The translations under genes and the position numbers were made by a program. Positions 1 to 8,656 of a DNA stretch of 64,000 nucleotides are shown one piece after another; position 1 is the stretch's first letter; every line of letters begins with the position of its first letter. Origin of the DNA: an uncultured Acetatifactor sp. (GTDB lineage: Bacteria; Bacillota; Clostridia; Lachnospirales; Lachnospiraceae); assembly GCA_947629645.1 (NCBI GenBank), contig CANREV010000006.1, positions 38,853 through 102,852 on the forward strand, read 5' to 3'. The notes under the pieces were generated by a model, which saw only the letters and a list, made by a program, of their open reading frames with translations, searched no databases and had not been told where the DNA came from.

Positions 1-730
1 GGCGCAGGGATTTCCGGCGCGTTATGTCCAGGGATACTGTGTTCCGATGGAGGGAAAACGGGAGGCTGTGGTTTTGTCCGATATGGCTCATGCGTGGCCG
101 GAAGTCTATCTTGACGGGGTGGGATGGATCCCCTTTGAACCTGCCGCGGGGTATGAGACGCTGCGCTATACTCCTTGGAGCGTAAGCCCCCGCAGTGAGG
201 AAAAAGTCTTAGAGGGAGCGTCTTTGAATGAGGAGGAACCAAAAGAAGTACAGGACAGTACGCTGGAAAATTTTACGGAGCAGGAAGATCTTTTGGAGGC
301 TCAGGGGGGAAATGTCCTGCGGCCGCAGACGATTCAAAAAGCGTTGCTTTTATGCTTTTTCGTCTGTCTTGTCCTGATCGGGGCAGATGATCTTGCGGGA
401 CGATACCGATATCGGCGGATGAGCCCGGAACAGCGGTTTAAAACGGAAGTAAAAAGAACTCTCAGAATCCTTGATTGGCTGGGGTTTGGGCGAAGCGGGG
501 AGGAGACGCTGCAAAATCTGCGGGAGAGGGGACAAAGCAGGGAGGAGATGCCGAAACTTCAATTTATAGAAGATTATGAGAATGTCATATACGGCGGCCG
601 GGCGGTGGGAAAGGAAATGTTTGCGGTTGTGAGAGACGAGCGAAAGCAGCTCTGGCGGCTGTTGTGGAAAGAAAAGAAAGCGGTCTGCGTCCTTGGAAGG
701 GTAAGGATGCTTTTGTTTCCCTATCACTGA
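1..730 (+). CDS. transglutaminase-like membrane protein, C-terminal part (5' end outside window)
   Basis: The reading frame is open from base 2, so the track's ATG at 47 is internal and the gene begins upstream of the window. The first 50 visible residues are the end of a transglutaminase-like fold: the motif AHAWPEVYLDGVGWIPFEP carries the catalytic His and the usual Trp/Phe-Pro pattern. A charged linker follows, then one hydrophobic segment (ALLLCFFVCLVLIG), then a basic cytoplasmic tail resembling the DUF4129 tail of TgpA-type proteins. That family is usually encoded with a MoxR ATPase and a DUF58 protein, which would lie upstream and cannot be seen. Function is inferred from family only; the substrate is unknown. 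Confidence 0.8.
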   Translation, partial: AQGFPARYVQGYCVPMEGKREAVVLSDMAHAWPEVYLDGVGWIPFEPAAGYETLRYTPWSVSPRSEEKVLEGASLNEEEPKEVQDSTLENFTEQEDLLEAQGGNVLRPQTIQKALLLCFFVCLVLIGADDLAGRYRYRRMSPEQRFKTEVKRTLRILDWLGFGRSGEETLQNLRERGQSREEMPKLQFIEDYENVIYGGRAVGKEMFAVVRDERKQLWRLLWKEKKAVCVLGRVRMLLFPYH

Positions 731-818
731 AAGCGCCTTTGCCGCGATGAGAGGGCAGGCCCTGCGTGAAACCTGTGTCTGGATATATAAAATTTACGAA
801 AAAAGGAGAGGATTTTTT

Positions 819-2879
819 ATGGGAACAAAATTTATACCCGCCACATTGGATTATGAATTGAGCCCCTACACTGGTCTGACCAGGGAAAGCTGGCTGGAAG
901 CCGGAAAGTACATGCTGGAAGGAATTTTTCAAAATATCCGGAGTTTTCAGGATCCGGTGATTATGCCGAGAAAGGAGACGCAGATCACCTATCCGCATCT
1001 CAACGCTTCCGAAGAGGTCCAAAAGACCCAGCGCAGGGCGGAAGTGTTTGAGGGGCTGACCAGAACCTTTTTTATCGCGGCGCCTGTTTTGCAGAATATT
1101 CCCGATCTTGAGATCTGTGGCTATCCCATAGCGGAATATTATAAAAATCAGGTATTGAGAGTCTGCACAAAGACCGATCCGCTGTATGTGGGAACCTACG
1201 AGGACCAGCAGGAGATCACCGGGCATGAGGATCCCTTTCGCGCGTTTCAGCAGACCGTTGAAACCTGCGCGCTGGTGATCTGTCTCTGGGTCAGCAGAGC
1301 GCAGATCTGGGATACCTACACGCGGGAGGAGAAAGATACCATTGCAGAGTTGCTGCAGGGGTATGCCCATGAAAACACGGTGCCTCAGAACTGGCGTCTG
1401 TTCAATATGCTGGATATGGCGTTCTTAAACATGGAAGGATACAAAATCGACCGCGATATTATGCGGGACCATGGTCAGGCTATCCTGAATTATTATGCGG
1501 GGGACGGCTGGTATCGGGACGGGCATTCCTTTGACTATTATTCCTGCTGGGCGTTTAATGTTTACGCCCCGATCTGGAACCTTTGGTATGGGTATGAGAA
1601 CGAGCCGTATCTGGCCCGGAAATTTGAGGAACAGTCCAATAAATTGATGGAGACTTACGGGGACTTTTTTGACAGGGACGGCTGGACGAATATGTGGGGC
1701 CGCAGCAATATCTACCGCAATGCTGCCACCAGCGCCTTTGACGGCAACATGATGCTGCGAAACGGCATCTGCAACGCGGGCCTTGCAAGGCGGATTTCAT
1801 CCGGTTCGCTGATGCAGTTCTTAGGGAGGGAAGATTTTCTGTATCAAGGCGTGCCCACGCTGGGATTTTACGGGCAGTTTTCTCCTCTGGTGCAGGGGTA
1901 TTCCTGCGCGGAATCGCCCTTTTGGCTTGGCAAGGCTTTTCTGTGCCTGCATCTTCCCGCGGATCATCCTTTCTGGACGGAAAAGGAAAATAACGGCACC
2001 TGGGAGCGTTTGGGAGAACGGGAAGTGAAGGTTACCACGCTCAATGGTCCGGCGCTCAGTTTTTCCAATCATCAGGCCAATGGAGAGACTATTTTGCGCA
2101 CGGGAAAGGTGGTTAAACGCCCCGGCGATGAGCATGGGATGTGGAATTATTCCAAACTTTGCTACAATACGAAATATCCCTGGGAATCCGCTCCATCGCA
2201 GGACGTGGAGGCCCAGCAGTACGTTTTGAAAGACGGAACGACAAACCGCTGTTCCAAAGCCAATGTGACGTTTTGGTACGGAGAAAGAGACGGCGTACTG
2301 TACCGCAGACAGTTTTTTGACTATAGTCTGGAAAAGGAATCTCACTGGATACAGGCGGTCAATCTCGCGGACTTTGCGGTGCCCTGCGGGATCCTTCGGG
2401 TGGATAAGCTGAGGATTCACAGAGCGCCTCTGTCTCTGACGCTTGGGGCTTACGGTTTTCCCGACAACGGCACCTGTATCAGCGAAAAAGCGCAGGGTAG
2501 CGCGAGAGCCATGATTTTAAAGGGGAAGGACGCCATGGGAAGAGAAAAGCAGCTGGCTATGACCATCTACGATGGATGGAAAGATTTAAAGCTGCTTCAC
2601 AGTACGGGCACCAACCCCGACTCCGAAAAATCCATTGTACTGTATGCCGCCACAGAGCGCCAAAAGCAGTACGGCTACGAGCCTTATGTTCTGATCTCCC
2701 AGGTTATCACAAAGGAAAGCCATGAGGATTTTTCGGAGGAAGAGTTGTTCCCTGTCAAAACGGTGCGTTACACCGATCCTGAAAACTGCGGCGGATACGG
2801 TCCCGTTATCCTTGAGATGAAGGATGGCGGCAAAAAGGAAATCTCCTTTGAGGGGATGGAGGGGCAACTGATGTTATAA
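819..2879 (+). CDS. DUF2264 family protein
   Basis: A 686-residue protein matching the DUF2264 family, which has an alpha/alpha-barrel-like N-terminal half (Trp/Tyr-rich stretches such as DYYSCWAFNVYAPIWNLWYG) and a beta-rich C-terminal half. The track starts at 747, but ATG 819 follows AAAGGAGAGG at a good distance and begins with MGTKFIPATLDYEL, so I choose it. There is no signal peptide, so it is probably cytoplasmic. DUF2264 genes are frequent in plant-polysaccharide loci; the convergent GH28 gene two bases away fits a role in pectin or rhamnogalacturonan fragment processing. The reaction itself is not known to me. Confidence 0.85.
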   Translation: MGTKFIPATLDYELSPYTGLTRESWLEAGKYMLEGIFQNIRSFQDPVIMPRKETQITYPHLNASEEVQKTQRRAEVFEGLTRTFFIAAPVLQNIPDLEICGYPIAEYYKNQVLRVCTKTDPLYVGTYEDQQEITGHEDPFRAFQQTVETCALVICLWVSRAQIWDTYTREEKDTIAELLQGYAHENTVPQNWRLFNMLDMAFLNMEGYKIDRDIMRDHGQAILNYYAGDGWYRDGHSFDYYSCWAFNVYAPIWNLWYGYENEPYLARKFEEQSNKLMETYGDFFDRDGWTNMWGRSNIYRNAATSAFDGNMMLRNGICNAGLARRISSGSLMQFLGREDFLYQGVPTLGFYGQFSPLVQGYSCAESPFWLGKAFLCLHLPADHPFWTEKENNGTWERLGEREVKVTTLNGPALSFSNHQANGETILRTGKVVKRPGDEHGMWNYSKLCYNTKYPWESAPSQDVEAQQYVLKDGTTNRCSKANVTFWYGERDGVLYRRQFFDYSLEKESHWIQAVNLADFAVPCGILRVDKLRIHRAPLSLTLGAYGFPDNGTCISEKAQGSARAMILKGKDAMGREKQLAMTIYDGWKDLKLLHSTGTNPDSEKSIVLYAATERQKQYGYEPYVLISQVITKESHEDFSEEELFPVKTVRYTDPENCGGYGPVILEMKDGGKKEISFEGMEGQLML

Positions 2880-2881
2880 AG

Positions 2882-5434
2882 TCATTCCACTACAAATTTA
2901 ACAGTCAGTTTTTCGGGAATGACGCCATCGTCAACGAAGAAATCCACTTCGTGCTCCCCGGCTTGGAAAGCTTCAGGGCGCCAGCAGAACTGTCTCTTTT
3001 GGGCATCGAAGGATGCTCCCGAAGGAAGTCCTTCGGCAAAGAGATACAGATCTGTCTCGGCGCCTTTTACGCTGTGATGCACAGCGTTCTGCTGCCCGTA
3101 TATGATACCGCTGCAGGCTTCCTCGGACACCTCAAAAGCGGGGCAGCGCACCTGCAGATTCAGCGTACAGGTCTGACCGATTTTTAAATGCTGTGTCCCC
3201 ATGGGACAGATATACGGGCGGTATACGGTCAGCGGCAGGGGATAGGAATCCGTATCCCTTTGGAAGGCGTAACCTGTCTCTTTACAGGGCGCGGTAGGGT
3301 AGGAATAAAGGCTGTCCGCGGGCGTGCCGGGGGCGGGAGCGAGGATCTCTACCTGTTGAACCGGCAGGGGCCGGGTCTGATGCAATCCTGATACCGTGGT
3401 GGTGAAGTAGGGCTGTTCCGGCACGTTTTCCGCATTGGTATGCCTGCGGAAATGGTGGGTGACGGCGGCAATGGGTGCAAGGGAGGGATCGCAGTAAGCG
3501 TCCAGCCCGTCTATCCGCACATCGGTCACATCATCCAGAACGCAGACGTGCCTGCCATCGGGTATCTTGCAGCTGATTTTAACATTCCGCAGTGTCAGAT
3601 CTTTCACATGTTTTGCAAATATGCCGTAGGCGGGCAGGATCCCCCAGTTGCTGGGTTCGGGGTACACTTCGGGAAGTTCCGGCACATTGTAGGGGTCATC
3701 CCGCCAGCTTTTTGTCCTGGGATCCCACTCTGCCCGGGGAAGAAGCCCTTCGTGTTTTAAAAAGAAGGTGTTGACCAGCCAGGGCAGACTTTGCACATGT
3801 TCTTTGGCGTGAAACTGGGAAAATTTCCAGTCCGTGTTTAACTGCCGCTGCTCCACCGCATGTTCCATGGTAAGTCCGCCCCGATATTGCACCTCCACGT
3901 TTTCCACAGTGATGTTTTTCAAAGGAGAATCCGTAAGCCCCATCAGTAAGATAGGATATCTGGGATCTGCATTGGTGACTACTACGTTTCGGATGCAGAC
4001 GTTTTCTATTTTTGCTAAATCCCTGTATCCCACTGCATTAGCGTAAAGAGGCCTGTCTTTCTCGGGAATATTCTCTGTCAGGTTGACCGGATTGCAGGTT
4101 ACGGGAGATTCGGGATCTATGATCTCAAAGGAAGAGCAGCCGTCCACGGTGACAGTCTTTGTCCGGTTATAGTGGGGAGTATAGCGCCTTGGGGGGAATT
4201 TTTCATAGACGTCTGTCCCGGGCAGAACCCACTCCGGCTGGTCAAGACGTACATCGTCCGCCGTGGGGAGAGTGTCTGTTTTGGCCCGTCCTGTCACCGG
4301 AAATCTGCCTCTGTCTCCGGCGCGCAGAAAGAAAGGGGAGCTGGATATATTGTCCATCACACAGTCTTCAAACAGAATATCGGTGAGAGGAGACCCGTCT
4401 ACCGCTTCCAGTGCAAAGCCTCTGGACCGATCGAATCTGACTCTGCGGATGGTTACCAGATGGTAGCCGCAGGTGGATTCGGTTCCCAGTTTCACCCGTC
4501 CGGTGGGGCCGCAGCGATCCTCCGCCACCAGCTTGTCCCTTGTGTATTCTCCGGCGTAGACGCTGCCTGCATCGTAGCCGCTGACAGTGCAGTCCTCGAT
4601 CAACACGTTTTGGACAGGCAGATAGCGTCCGGCGCCAAAGGAGGCTTTCAGACACAAACCGTCATCCGTCAGGGAGTTACAGACAGTATGGCGGACTGTC
4701 ACATCCTGGCAGCAGTCGATATCGAACGCATCTCTGGTGGTGTCGATCAAAATGTGATCTGCGTAAAGATTGACGCATCCCTCGGCGATCACTGCGAAAT
4801 GTCCTCCGATAGTGAAGGAAAAATCCTGAAGCACCACATTTTTGCAACGCACAAGGGCGATACCTTTATTCCCGAACCATTCCCCGCGATGCCCGGAAAG
4901 ATTTCTGGAGAGCGGGTTGGGAGGATCGCCGCCCTGAAGGACATATTCCAGTATTCCGGTCTCCTCATTCAGCCGGCCTCCGGTGAACAGGCCTTTTCCG
5001 TAAATCATGATATTTTCCAGATCGGCGCCATAAACCAGACTGTTGGCAAAGTAAGAATGGCCGTGATCCTGCAGGCCTGCGTAAAGGTTTACCTCCGGTT
5101 CTTTGTAGTTGCCGCCCTCTCCCTGCTGTGCTGCCCAGGGCTGGTTGATATCCGTCCTGGCGGCGGCGATAACGGCGCCCTCCTCCAGAAAGAGATTGAC
5201 ATTGCTTTGTAACAGGATGGTATAAGTGAAGAAAGTTCCCGCAGGTACCACCACCGTGCCGCCCCCCGCAGCCGCGGCCGCTTCGATGGCGCTGTTGATG
5301 GACTGGGTGTTGACAACTGGTTTTTCTGTTTCGGCTGCGCCGAAATCCCTGATGTTGAAATAATGTTCCTTTTGCAATGCCTCCGGTCGTACAGATGCGC
5401 CGGAAGCCTCTAAAACAGGCTGTTTTCCTGACAT
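2882..5434 (-). CDS. glycoside hydrolase family 28 (polygalacturonase-type) protein
   Basis: An 850-residue right-handed beta-helix protein. The N-terminus has the pectinase-fold entry (NIRDFGAAETEKPVVNTQSI, then GGGTVVVPAGTF). Repeated short beta rungs follow, and the motif NSLTDDGLCLK supplies the paired Asp expected at a GH28 active site. The last 90 residues look like a small beta-sandwich, possibly a putative-Ig domain. The track start at 5644 is too long; ATG 5434 follows AGGAGGG and gives MSGKQPVLEAS. There is no signal peptide, so it probably acts inside the cell on imported pectin oligomers. The family assignment is firm; the exact specificity (galacturonan or rhamnogalacturonan) is inferred. 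Confidence 0.85.
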   Translation of the reverse strand: MSGKQPVLEASGASVRPEALQKEHYFNIRDFGAAETEKPVVNTQSINSAIEAAAAAGGGTVVVPAGTFFTYTILLQSNVNLFLEEGAVIAAARTDINQPWAAQQGEGGNYKEPEVNLYAGLQDHGHSYFANSLVYGADLENIMIYGKGLFTGGRLNEETGILEYVLQGGDPPNPLSRNLSGHRGEWFGNKGIALVRCKNVVLQDFSFTIGGHFAVIAEGCVNLYADHILIDTTRDAFDIDCCQDVTVRHTVCNSLTDDGLCLKASFGAGRYLPVQNVLIEDCTVSGYDAGSVYAGEYTRDKLVAEDRCGPTGRVKLGTESTCGYHLVTIRRVRFDRSRGFALEAVDGSPLTDILFEDCVMDNISSSPFFLRAGDRGRFPVTGRAKTDTLPTADDVRLDQPEWVLPGTDVYEKFPPRRYTPHYNRTKTVTVDGCSSFEIIDPESPVTCNPVNLTENIPEKDRPLYANAVGYRDLAKIENVCIRNVVVTNADPRYPILLMGLTDSPLKNITVENVEVQYRGGLTMEHAVEQRQLNTDWKFSQFHAKEHVQSLPWLVNTFFLKHEGLLPRAEWDPRTKSWRDDPYNVPELPEVYPEPSNWGILPAYGIFAKHVKDLTLRNVKISCKIPDGRHVCVLDDVTDVRIDGLDAYCDPSLAPIAAVTHHFRRHTNAENVPEQPYFTTTVSGLHQTRPLPVQQVEILAPAPGTPADSLYSYPTAPCKETGYAFQRDTDSYPLPLTVYRPYICPMGTQHLKIGQTCTLNLQVRCPAFEVSEEACSGIIYGQQNAVHHSVKGAETDLYLFAEGLPSGASFDAQKRQFCWRPEAFQAGEHEVDFFVDDGVIPEKLTVKFVVE

Positions 5435-5554
5435 AATGGCCCTCCTGTTGTTCTTTTTGACAGCAGATATCTGTTTACATTGCCGAAAGATAATGGCGCG
5501 TCCCGTAAAGCCTGCGGTTTTACAGGTTCCCGCCTTACTCTGCCTCTTGCGGAT

Positions 5555-5583
5555 ATTATACCGCGTTTCCCCATCTTTGTAAA
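5555..5583 (-). promoter_or_regulatory. sigma-A promoter for the GH28 gene
   Basis: On the minus strand, TTTACA and TATAAT are separated by exactly 17 bp. The predicted transcript starts about 115 nt before the GH28 ATG. Its -35 box lies 12 bp from the -35 box of the divergent fab promoter. Confidence 0.7.
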
Positions 5584-5595
5584 AATAAAAAAATA

Positions 5596-5624
5596 TTGAC
5601 AATTCTTCTGTGGGAATGTATGAT
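5596..5624 (+). promoter_or_regulatory. sigma-A promoter of the FASII operon
   Basis: TTGACA (5596-5601) and TATGAT (5619-5624) with a 17-bp spacer, about 125 bp before acpP. No other promoter as strong is seen before acpP, and genes up to fabT run on with short gaps. Confidence 0.85.
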
Positions 5625-5632
5625 ACATATTG

Positions 5633-5693
5633 TTTGAATATCAAATTATTTGAAAATCAAATAGATTGAAACTAGAAAATTTTGAAATTCAAA
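5633..5693 (+). promoter_or_regulatory. tandem FabT-type operators with 16-bp period
   Basis: Three perfect TTTGA-N3-TCAAA palindromes lie at 5633-5645, 5649-5661 and 5681-5693. A degenerate copy (ATTGAAACTAGAA) sits at 5665-5677, so all four start exactly 16 bp apart. The motif matches the palindrome bound by FabT of streptococci and lactococci. The array starts at the predicted transcription start, so bound protein would block initiation or early elongation. The last gene of the operon encodes a FabT-like protein, so feedback control is likely. Confidence 0.8.
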
Positions 5694-5748
5694 TAATATG
5701 ACGCAGTAAACAAAACCAGTAAATGAAAAATGAAAAGGAGAAAAAGTA

Positions 5749-5982
5749 ATGTTGGAGAAGTTGAAAGAAGTGATCGAGGAGAAGTTGAACGCGGAGGGCG
5801 CAGTGATTACGGAACAGACTAGTTTCAAGGATGACCTGAACGCGGATTCTCTGGATCTGTTTGATCTGATTATGGCGCTGGAAGATGAGTTTAACATTGA
5901 GATCCCTTCCGAGGATCTGGAACAGATGGTCACCGTTGGCGATGTGGTGAAGTATTTGAAAGATAAAGGTGTAGAGGCTTAA
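5749..5982 (+). CDS. acpP: acyl carrier protein
   Basis: A 77-residue acidic protein. It carries growing acyl chains on a 4'-phosphopantetheine arm for all enzymes encoded downstream. The attachment site is Ser34 in the DSL motif (NADSLDLFDLIMALEDEF), followed by the usual acidic recognition helix. GGAGAAAAAG precedes the ATG. It is the first gene of the fatty acid operon, four bases before fabK. Length and motif are typical. Confidence 0.97.
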   Translation: MLEKLKEVIEEKLNAEGAVITEQTSFKDDLNADSLDLFDLIMALEDEFNIEIPSEDLEQMVTVGDVVKYLKDKGVEA

Positions 5983-5985
5983 AAT

Positions 5986-6909
5986 ATGGAAACTAGAATA
6001 ACAAAGCTTCTGGGAATCCGGTATCCCATCATACAGGGCGGCATGGCCTGGGTGGCAGAGCATCATCTGGCCGCAGCCGTTTCCAACGCGGGCGGTATGG
6101 GACTGATCGGCGCCGGCGGCGCGCCGGCCTCTTTTGTCCGGGAAGAAATCAGAAAGGCGAAGGAGATCACGGATCAGCCCTTTGGCGTCAATATCATGCT
6201 GATGAATCCCGAAGCGGATGAGATCGCGAAAGTGGTGGTGGAAGAAGGCGTAAAGGTTGTGACCACCGGAGCGGGAAATCCCGGAAAATATATGGCCATG
6301 TGGAAGGAAGCCGGTGTGAGGGTGATTCCCGTGATCGCCAGCGTTGCCATGGCAAAGATGATGGAGCGTTCCGGCGCTGACGCGGTGGTGGCGGAGGGAA
6401 CCGAGTCGGGCGGACATATCGGCGCTGCCACTACCATGACGCTGGTGCCTCAGGTGGCGGATGCCGTGCGGATTCCCGTGATTGCAGCGGGCGGCATTGG
6501 GGACGGCAGAGGCTTGGCGGCGGCTATGATGCTGGGAGCCGAGGCGGTGCAGATGGGTACCCGCTTTCTGGTGGCTAAGGAGTCTGTTATACACGAGAAT
6601 TATAAGAAAAAAGTCATCGCGGCGAGAGATATCGATTCCGAGGTGACCGGTTTAAGCCACGGTCATCCTGTGCGTCAGCTGCGAAACGCCATGACAAGGG
6701 AATATTTGAAGCTGGAGAAAGAAGGAGCTCCTTTTGAGGAATTGGAGCAGCTTACTCTGGGCGCGCTGCGGAAAGCCGTTGTGGAGGGAGATACGGTGAA
6801 CGGCACGCTGATGGCAGGGCAGATCGCAGGGCTGGTGAGCAGAGAGCAGACCTGCGCAGAGATGATTCAGGAGATTATGGAGCAGGCGCAAAAACTGCTG
6901 AAAAGATAA
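5986..6909 (+). CDS. fabK: enoyl-ACP reductase II (FMN-dependent)
   Basis: A 307-residue TIM-barrel flavoprotein of the FabK/nitronate monooxygenase group. It reduces trans-2-enoyl-ACP in the last step of each elongation cycle. Visible features are the N-terminal RYPIIQGGMAWV, the glycine-rich GTESGGHIG, and the FMN phosphate-binding IAAGGIGDGRG followed by GAEAVQMGTRF. Its place directly behind acpP and before fabD separates it from nitronate monooxygenases. No fabI-type gene is seen, so FabK is probably the operon's enoyl reductase. Confidence 0.93.
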   Translation: METRITKLLGIRYPIIQGGMAWVAEHHLAAAVSNAGGMGLIGAGGAPASFVREEIRKAKEITDQPFGVNIMLMNPEADEIAKVVVEEGVKVVTTGAGNPGKYMAMWKEAGVRVIPVIASVAMAKMMERSGADAVVAEGTESGGHIGAATTMTLVPQVADAVRIPVIAAGGIGDGRGLAAAMMLGAEAVQMGTRFLVAKESVIHENYKKKVIAARDIDSEVTGLSHGHPVRQLRNAMTREYLKLEKEGAPFEELEQLTLGALRKAVVEGDTVNGTLMAGQIAGLVSREQTCAEMIQEIMEQAQKLLKR

Positions 6910-6926
6910 AGAGGATAAGGACAAAG

Positions 6927-7862
6927 ATGAGTAAGACAGCATTTATATTCCCCGGACAGGGGGCCCAGTACGCAGGTATGGGCAAAGAGTTTTATGACAC
7001 ATATCCCACCGCGAAGCGGGTATTTGAACTGGCTTCTGAGGTTACGGGCATAGATATGGCAGAGCTGTGTTTTACGCAAAACGATCGTCTGGACATTACC
7101 GAATATACGCAGATCGCCATGCTGACCTGCGAGGTGGCTATCCTGAAGGTGTTGGAGGAGCAGGGCGTCAGGGCGGATGTCTGCGCGGGTCTGAGTCTGG
7201 GAGAATATGGCGCTCTGGCAGCGGCTAGGGTGATGGAGCCGGAAGATCTGTTTCGGCTGATTCGCAGCAGAGGGATCTTTATGCAGGAAGCCTGTCCGGA
7301 AGGCGGCGCTATGACTGCCGTGCTTGGTCTGGAAGCGGAAACCATCCGGAAAATTTGTGAGGAGACGGAAGGAATCGTTTCGATTGCCAACGATAACTGT
7401 CCGGGGCAGATTGTGATCACCGGCGAGGCCCAAGCTGTGCAGGCCGCTTCCGATAAACTGGCGGAGGCGGGCGCCAAGAGATGTGTGCCTTTGAAGGTCA
7501 GCGGACCGTTTCACTCGGAGTTATTAAAAGGAGCAGGAGAAAAACTGGCGCGGGAACTGGCCAAAGTAAAGGTCAGGGATCCGGCAATCCCCTATTTTTG
7601 CAATGTGGACGCTGCGCCTGTGACGGACGCTTCCAGAGTAAAGGACCTTCTGGCAAAACAGGTCTCTGGCACGGTCAGATGGCGGGAGATCATGCTGGGT
7701 ATGTTACAAGACGGCGTAGACACTTTTATCGAAATCGGACCGGGCAGGACGCTGACAGGTTTTCTGCGCAAGACTGACAGGAATGTGAAAGCGATGAATG
7801 TGGAAACGGTGGCGGATCTTGAAAAGGTGCTGGAAGTCTGGAACGGAGGGAAGCCATGCTGA
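6927..7862 (+). CDS. fabD: malonyl-CoA:ACP transacylase
   Basis: A 311-residue acyltransferase that moves malonyl from CoA to ACP. The N-terminus has FPGQGAQYAGMG, the nucleophile is Ser90 in GLSLGEYGAL, and the partner His lies in SGPFHSELL. It overlaps the next gene by seven bases (ATGCTGA), so fabG translation is probably coupled to it. Length and motifs are standard. Confidence 0.96.
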   Translation: MSKTAFIFPGQGAQYAGMGKEFYDTYPTAKRVFELASEVTGIDMAELCFTQNDRLDITEYTQIAMLTCEVAILKVLEEQGVRADVCAGLSLGEYGALAAARVMEPEDLFRLIRSRGIFMQEACPEGGAMTAVLGLEAETIRKICEETEGIVSIANDNCPGQIVITGEAQAVQAASDKLAEAGAKRCVPLKVSGPFHSELLKGAGEKLARELAKVKVRDPAIPYFCNVDAAPVTDASRVKDLLAKQVSGTVRWREIMLGMLQDGVDTFIEIGPGRTLTGFLRKTDRNVKAMNVETVADLEKVLEVWNGGKPC

Positions 7863-8596
7863 CGGAAAAGATTGCACTTGTAACCGGCGCAAGCCGGGGG
7901 ATTGGACGTGCCATCGCCTGCGCTCTGGCGAGGGAAGGGGCGTTCGTTTTAGTGAATTATAATGGCTCCAGGGATAAGGCGTTTGAGGTGGTGGCGCAGA
8001 TCGAGGAAGAAGGCGGTCATGGGGAAGCTGTGGAATGCGATGTGTCAGATTTTGAAGCCTGCGGGAAGATGATCGAGGGGGCTGTGGCAAAGTATGCTCA
8101 TATTGACATTCTGGTGAATAATGCAGGCGTGACCAGGGACGGCCTGATTATGCGGATGTCCGAGGCGGATTACGATCAGGTCTTAAATACCAATCTGAAA
8201 GGCGCCTTTAACACGATCCGTCATCTTTCCAGGCAGCTTTTGAAGCAAAGGAGCGGAAAGATCATCAACATCTCATCTGTTTCCGGCATTCTGGGAAATG
8301 CGGGACAGGCGAACTATTCAGCGTCTAAGGCGGGGCTGATTGGCCTGACGAAAAGCGTGGCAAGAGAACTGGCAGGCAGAGGAATCTGTGTCAATGCAGT
8401 GGCGCCCGGGTTTGTGGACACGGAAATGACCCGGGCAATGCCCCAAAAGGTCAGGGAAGAAGCAGTAAAAACCATTCCCCTTGGCAGAATGGGCAGTCCT
8501 GAGGATATTGCCCGCATGGTGGCTTTCCTGGCGGGAGACGGGGGCGACTATGTTACCGGGCAGGTATTTTGTGTCGATGGCGGACTATGTATTTGA
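7856..8596 (+). CDS. fabG: 3-oxoacyl-ACP reductase
   Basis: A 246-residue short-chain dehydrogenase that reduces 3-ketoacyl-ACP with NADPH. It has the cofactor loop TGASRGIGRAIA near residue 10, the NNAG motif, the catalytic Ser in INISSVSG, and YSASK for the Tyr-Lys pair. The C-terminus ends in the usual VTGQVFCVDGGL. The start codon overlaps the end of fabD, consistent with translational coupling. Confidence 0.96.
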   Translation: MLTEKIALVTGASRGIGRAIACALAREGAFVLVNYNGSRDKAFEVVAQIEEEGGHGEAVECDVSDFEACGKMIEGAVAKYAHIDILVNNAGVTRDGLIMRMSEADYDQVLNTNLKGAFNTIRHLSRQLLKQRSGKIINISSVSGILGNAGQANYSASKAGLIGLTKSVARELAGRGICVNAVAPGFVDTEMTRAMPQKVREEAVKTIPLGRMGSPEDIARMVAFLAGDGGDYVTGQVFCVDGGLCI

Positions 8597-8656
8597 GATG
8601 AAGGAGAAGGATGATCTATATTTTTTAAGCGTGAACGCTTCGGAATGGAGATTACT

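Noticed and set aside
4172-5212. 346-aa plus-strand ORF
   Set aside because: It is antisense to the GH28 gene, has no ribosome site or family motif, and its composition is that of a shadow frame.
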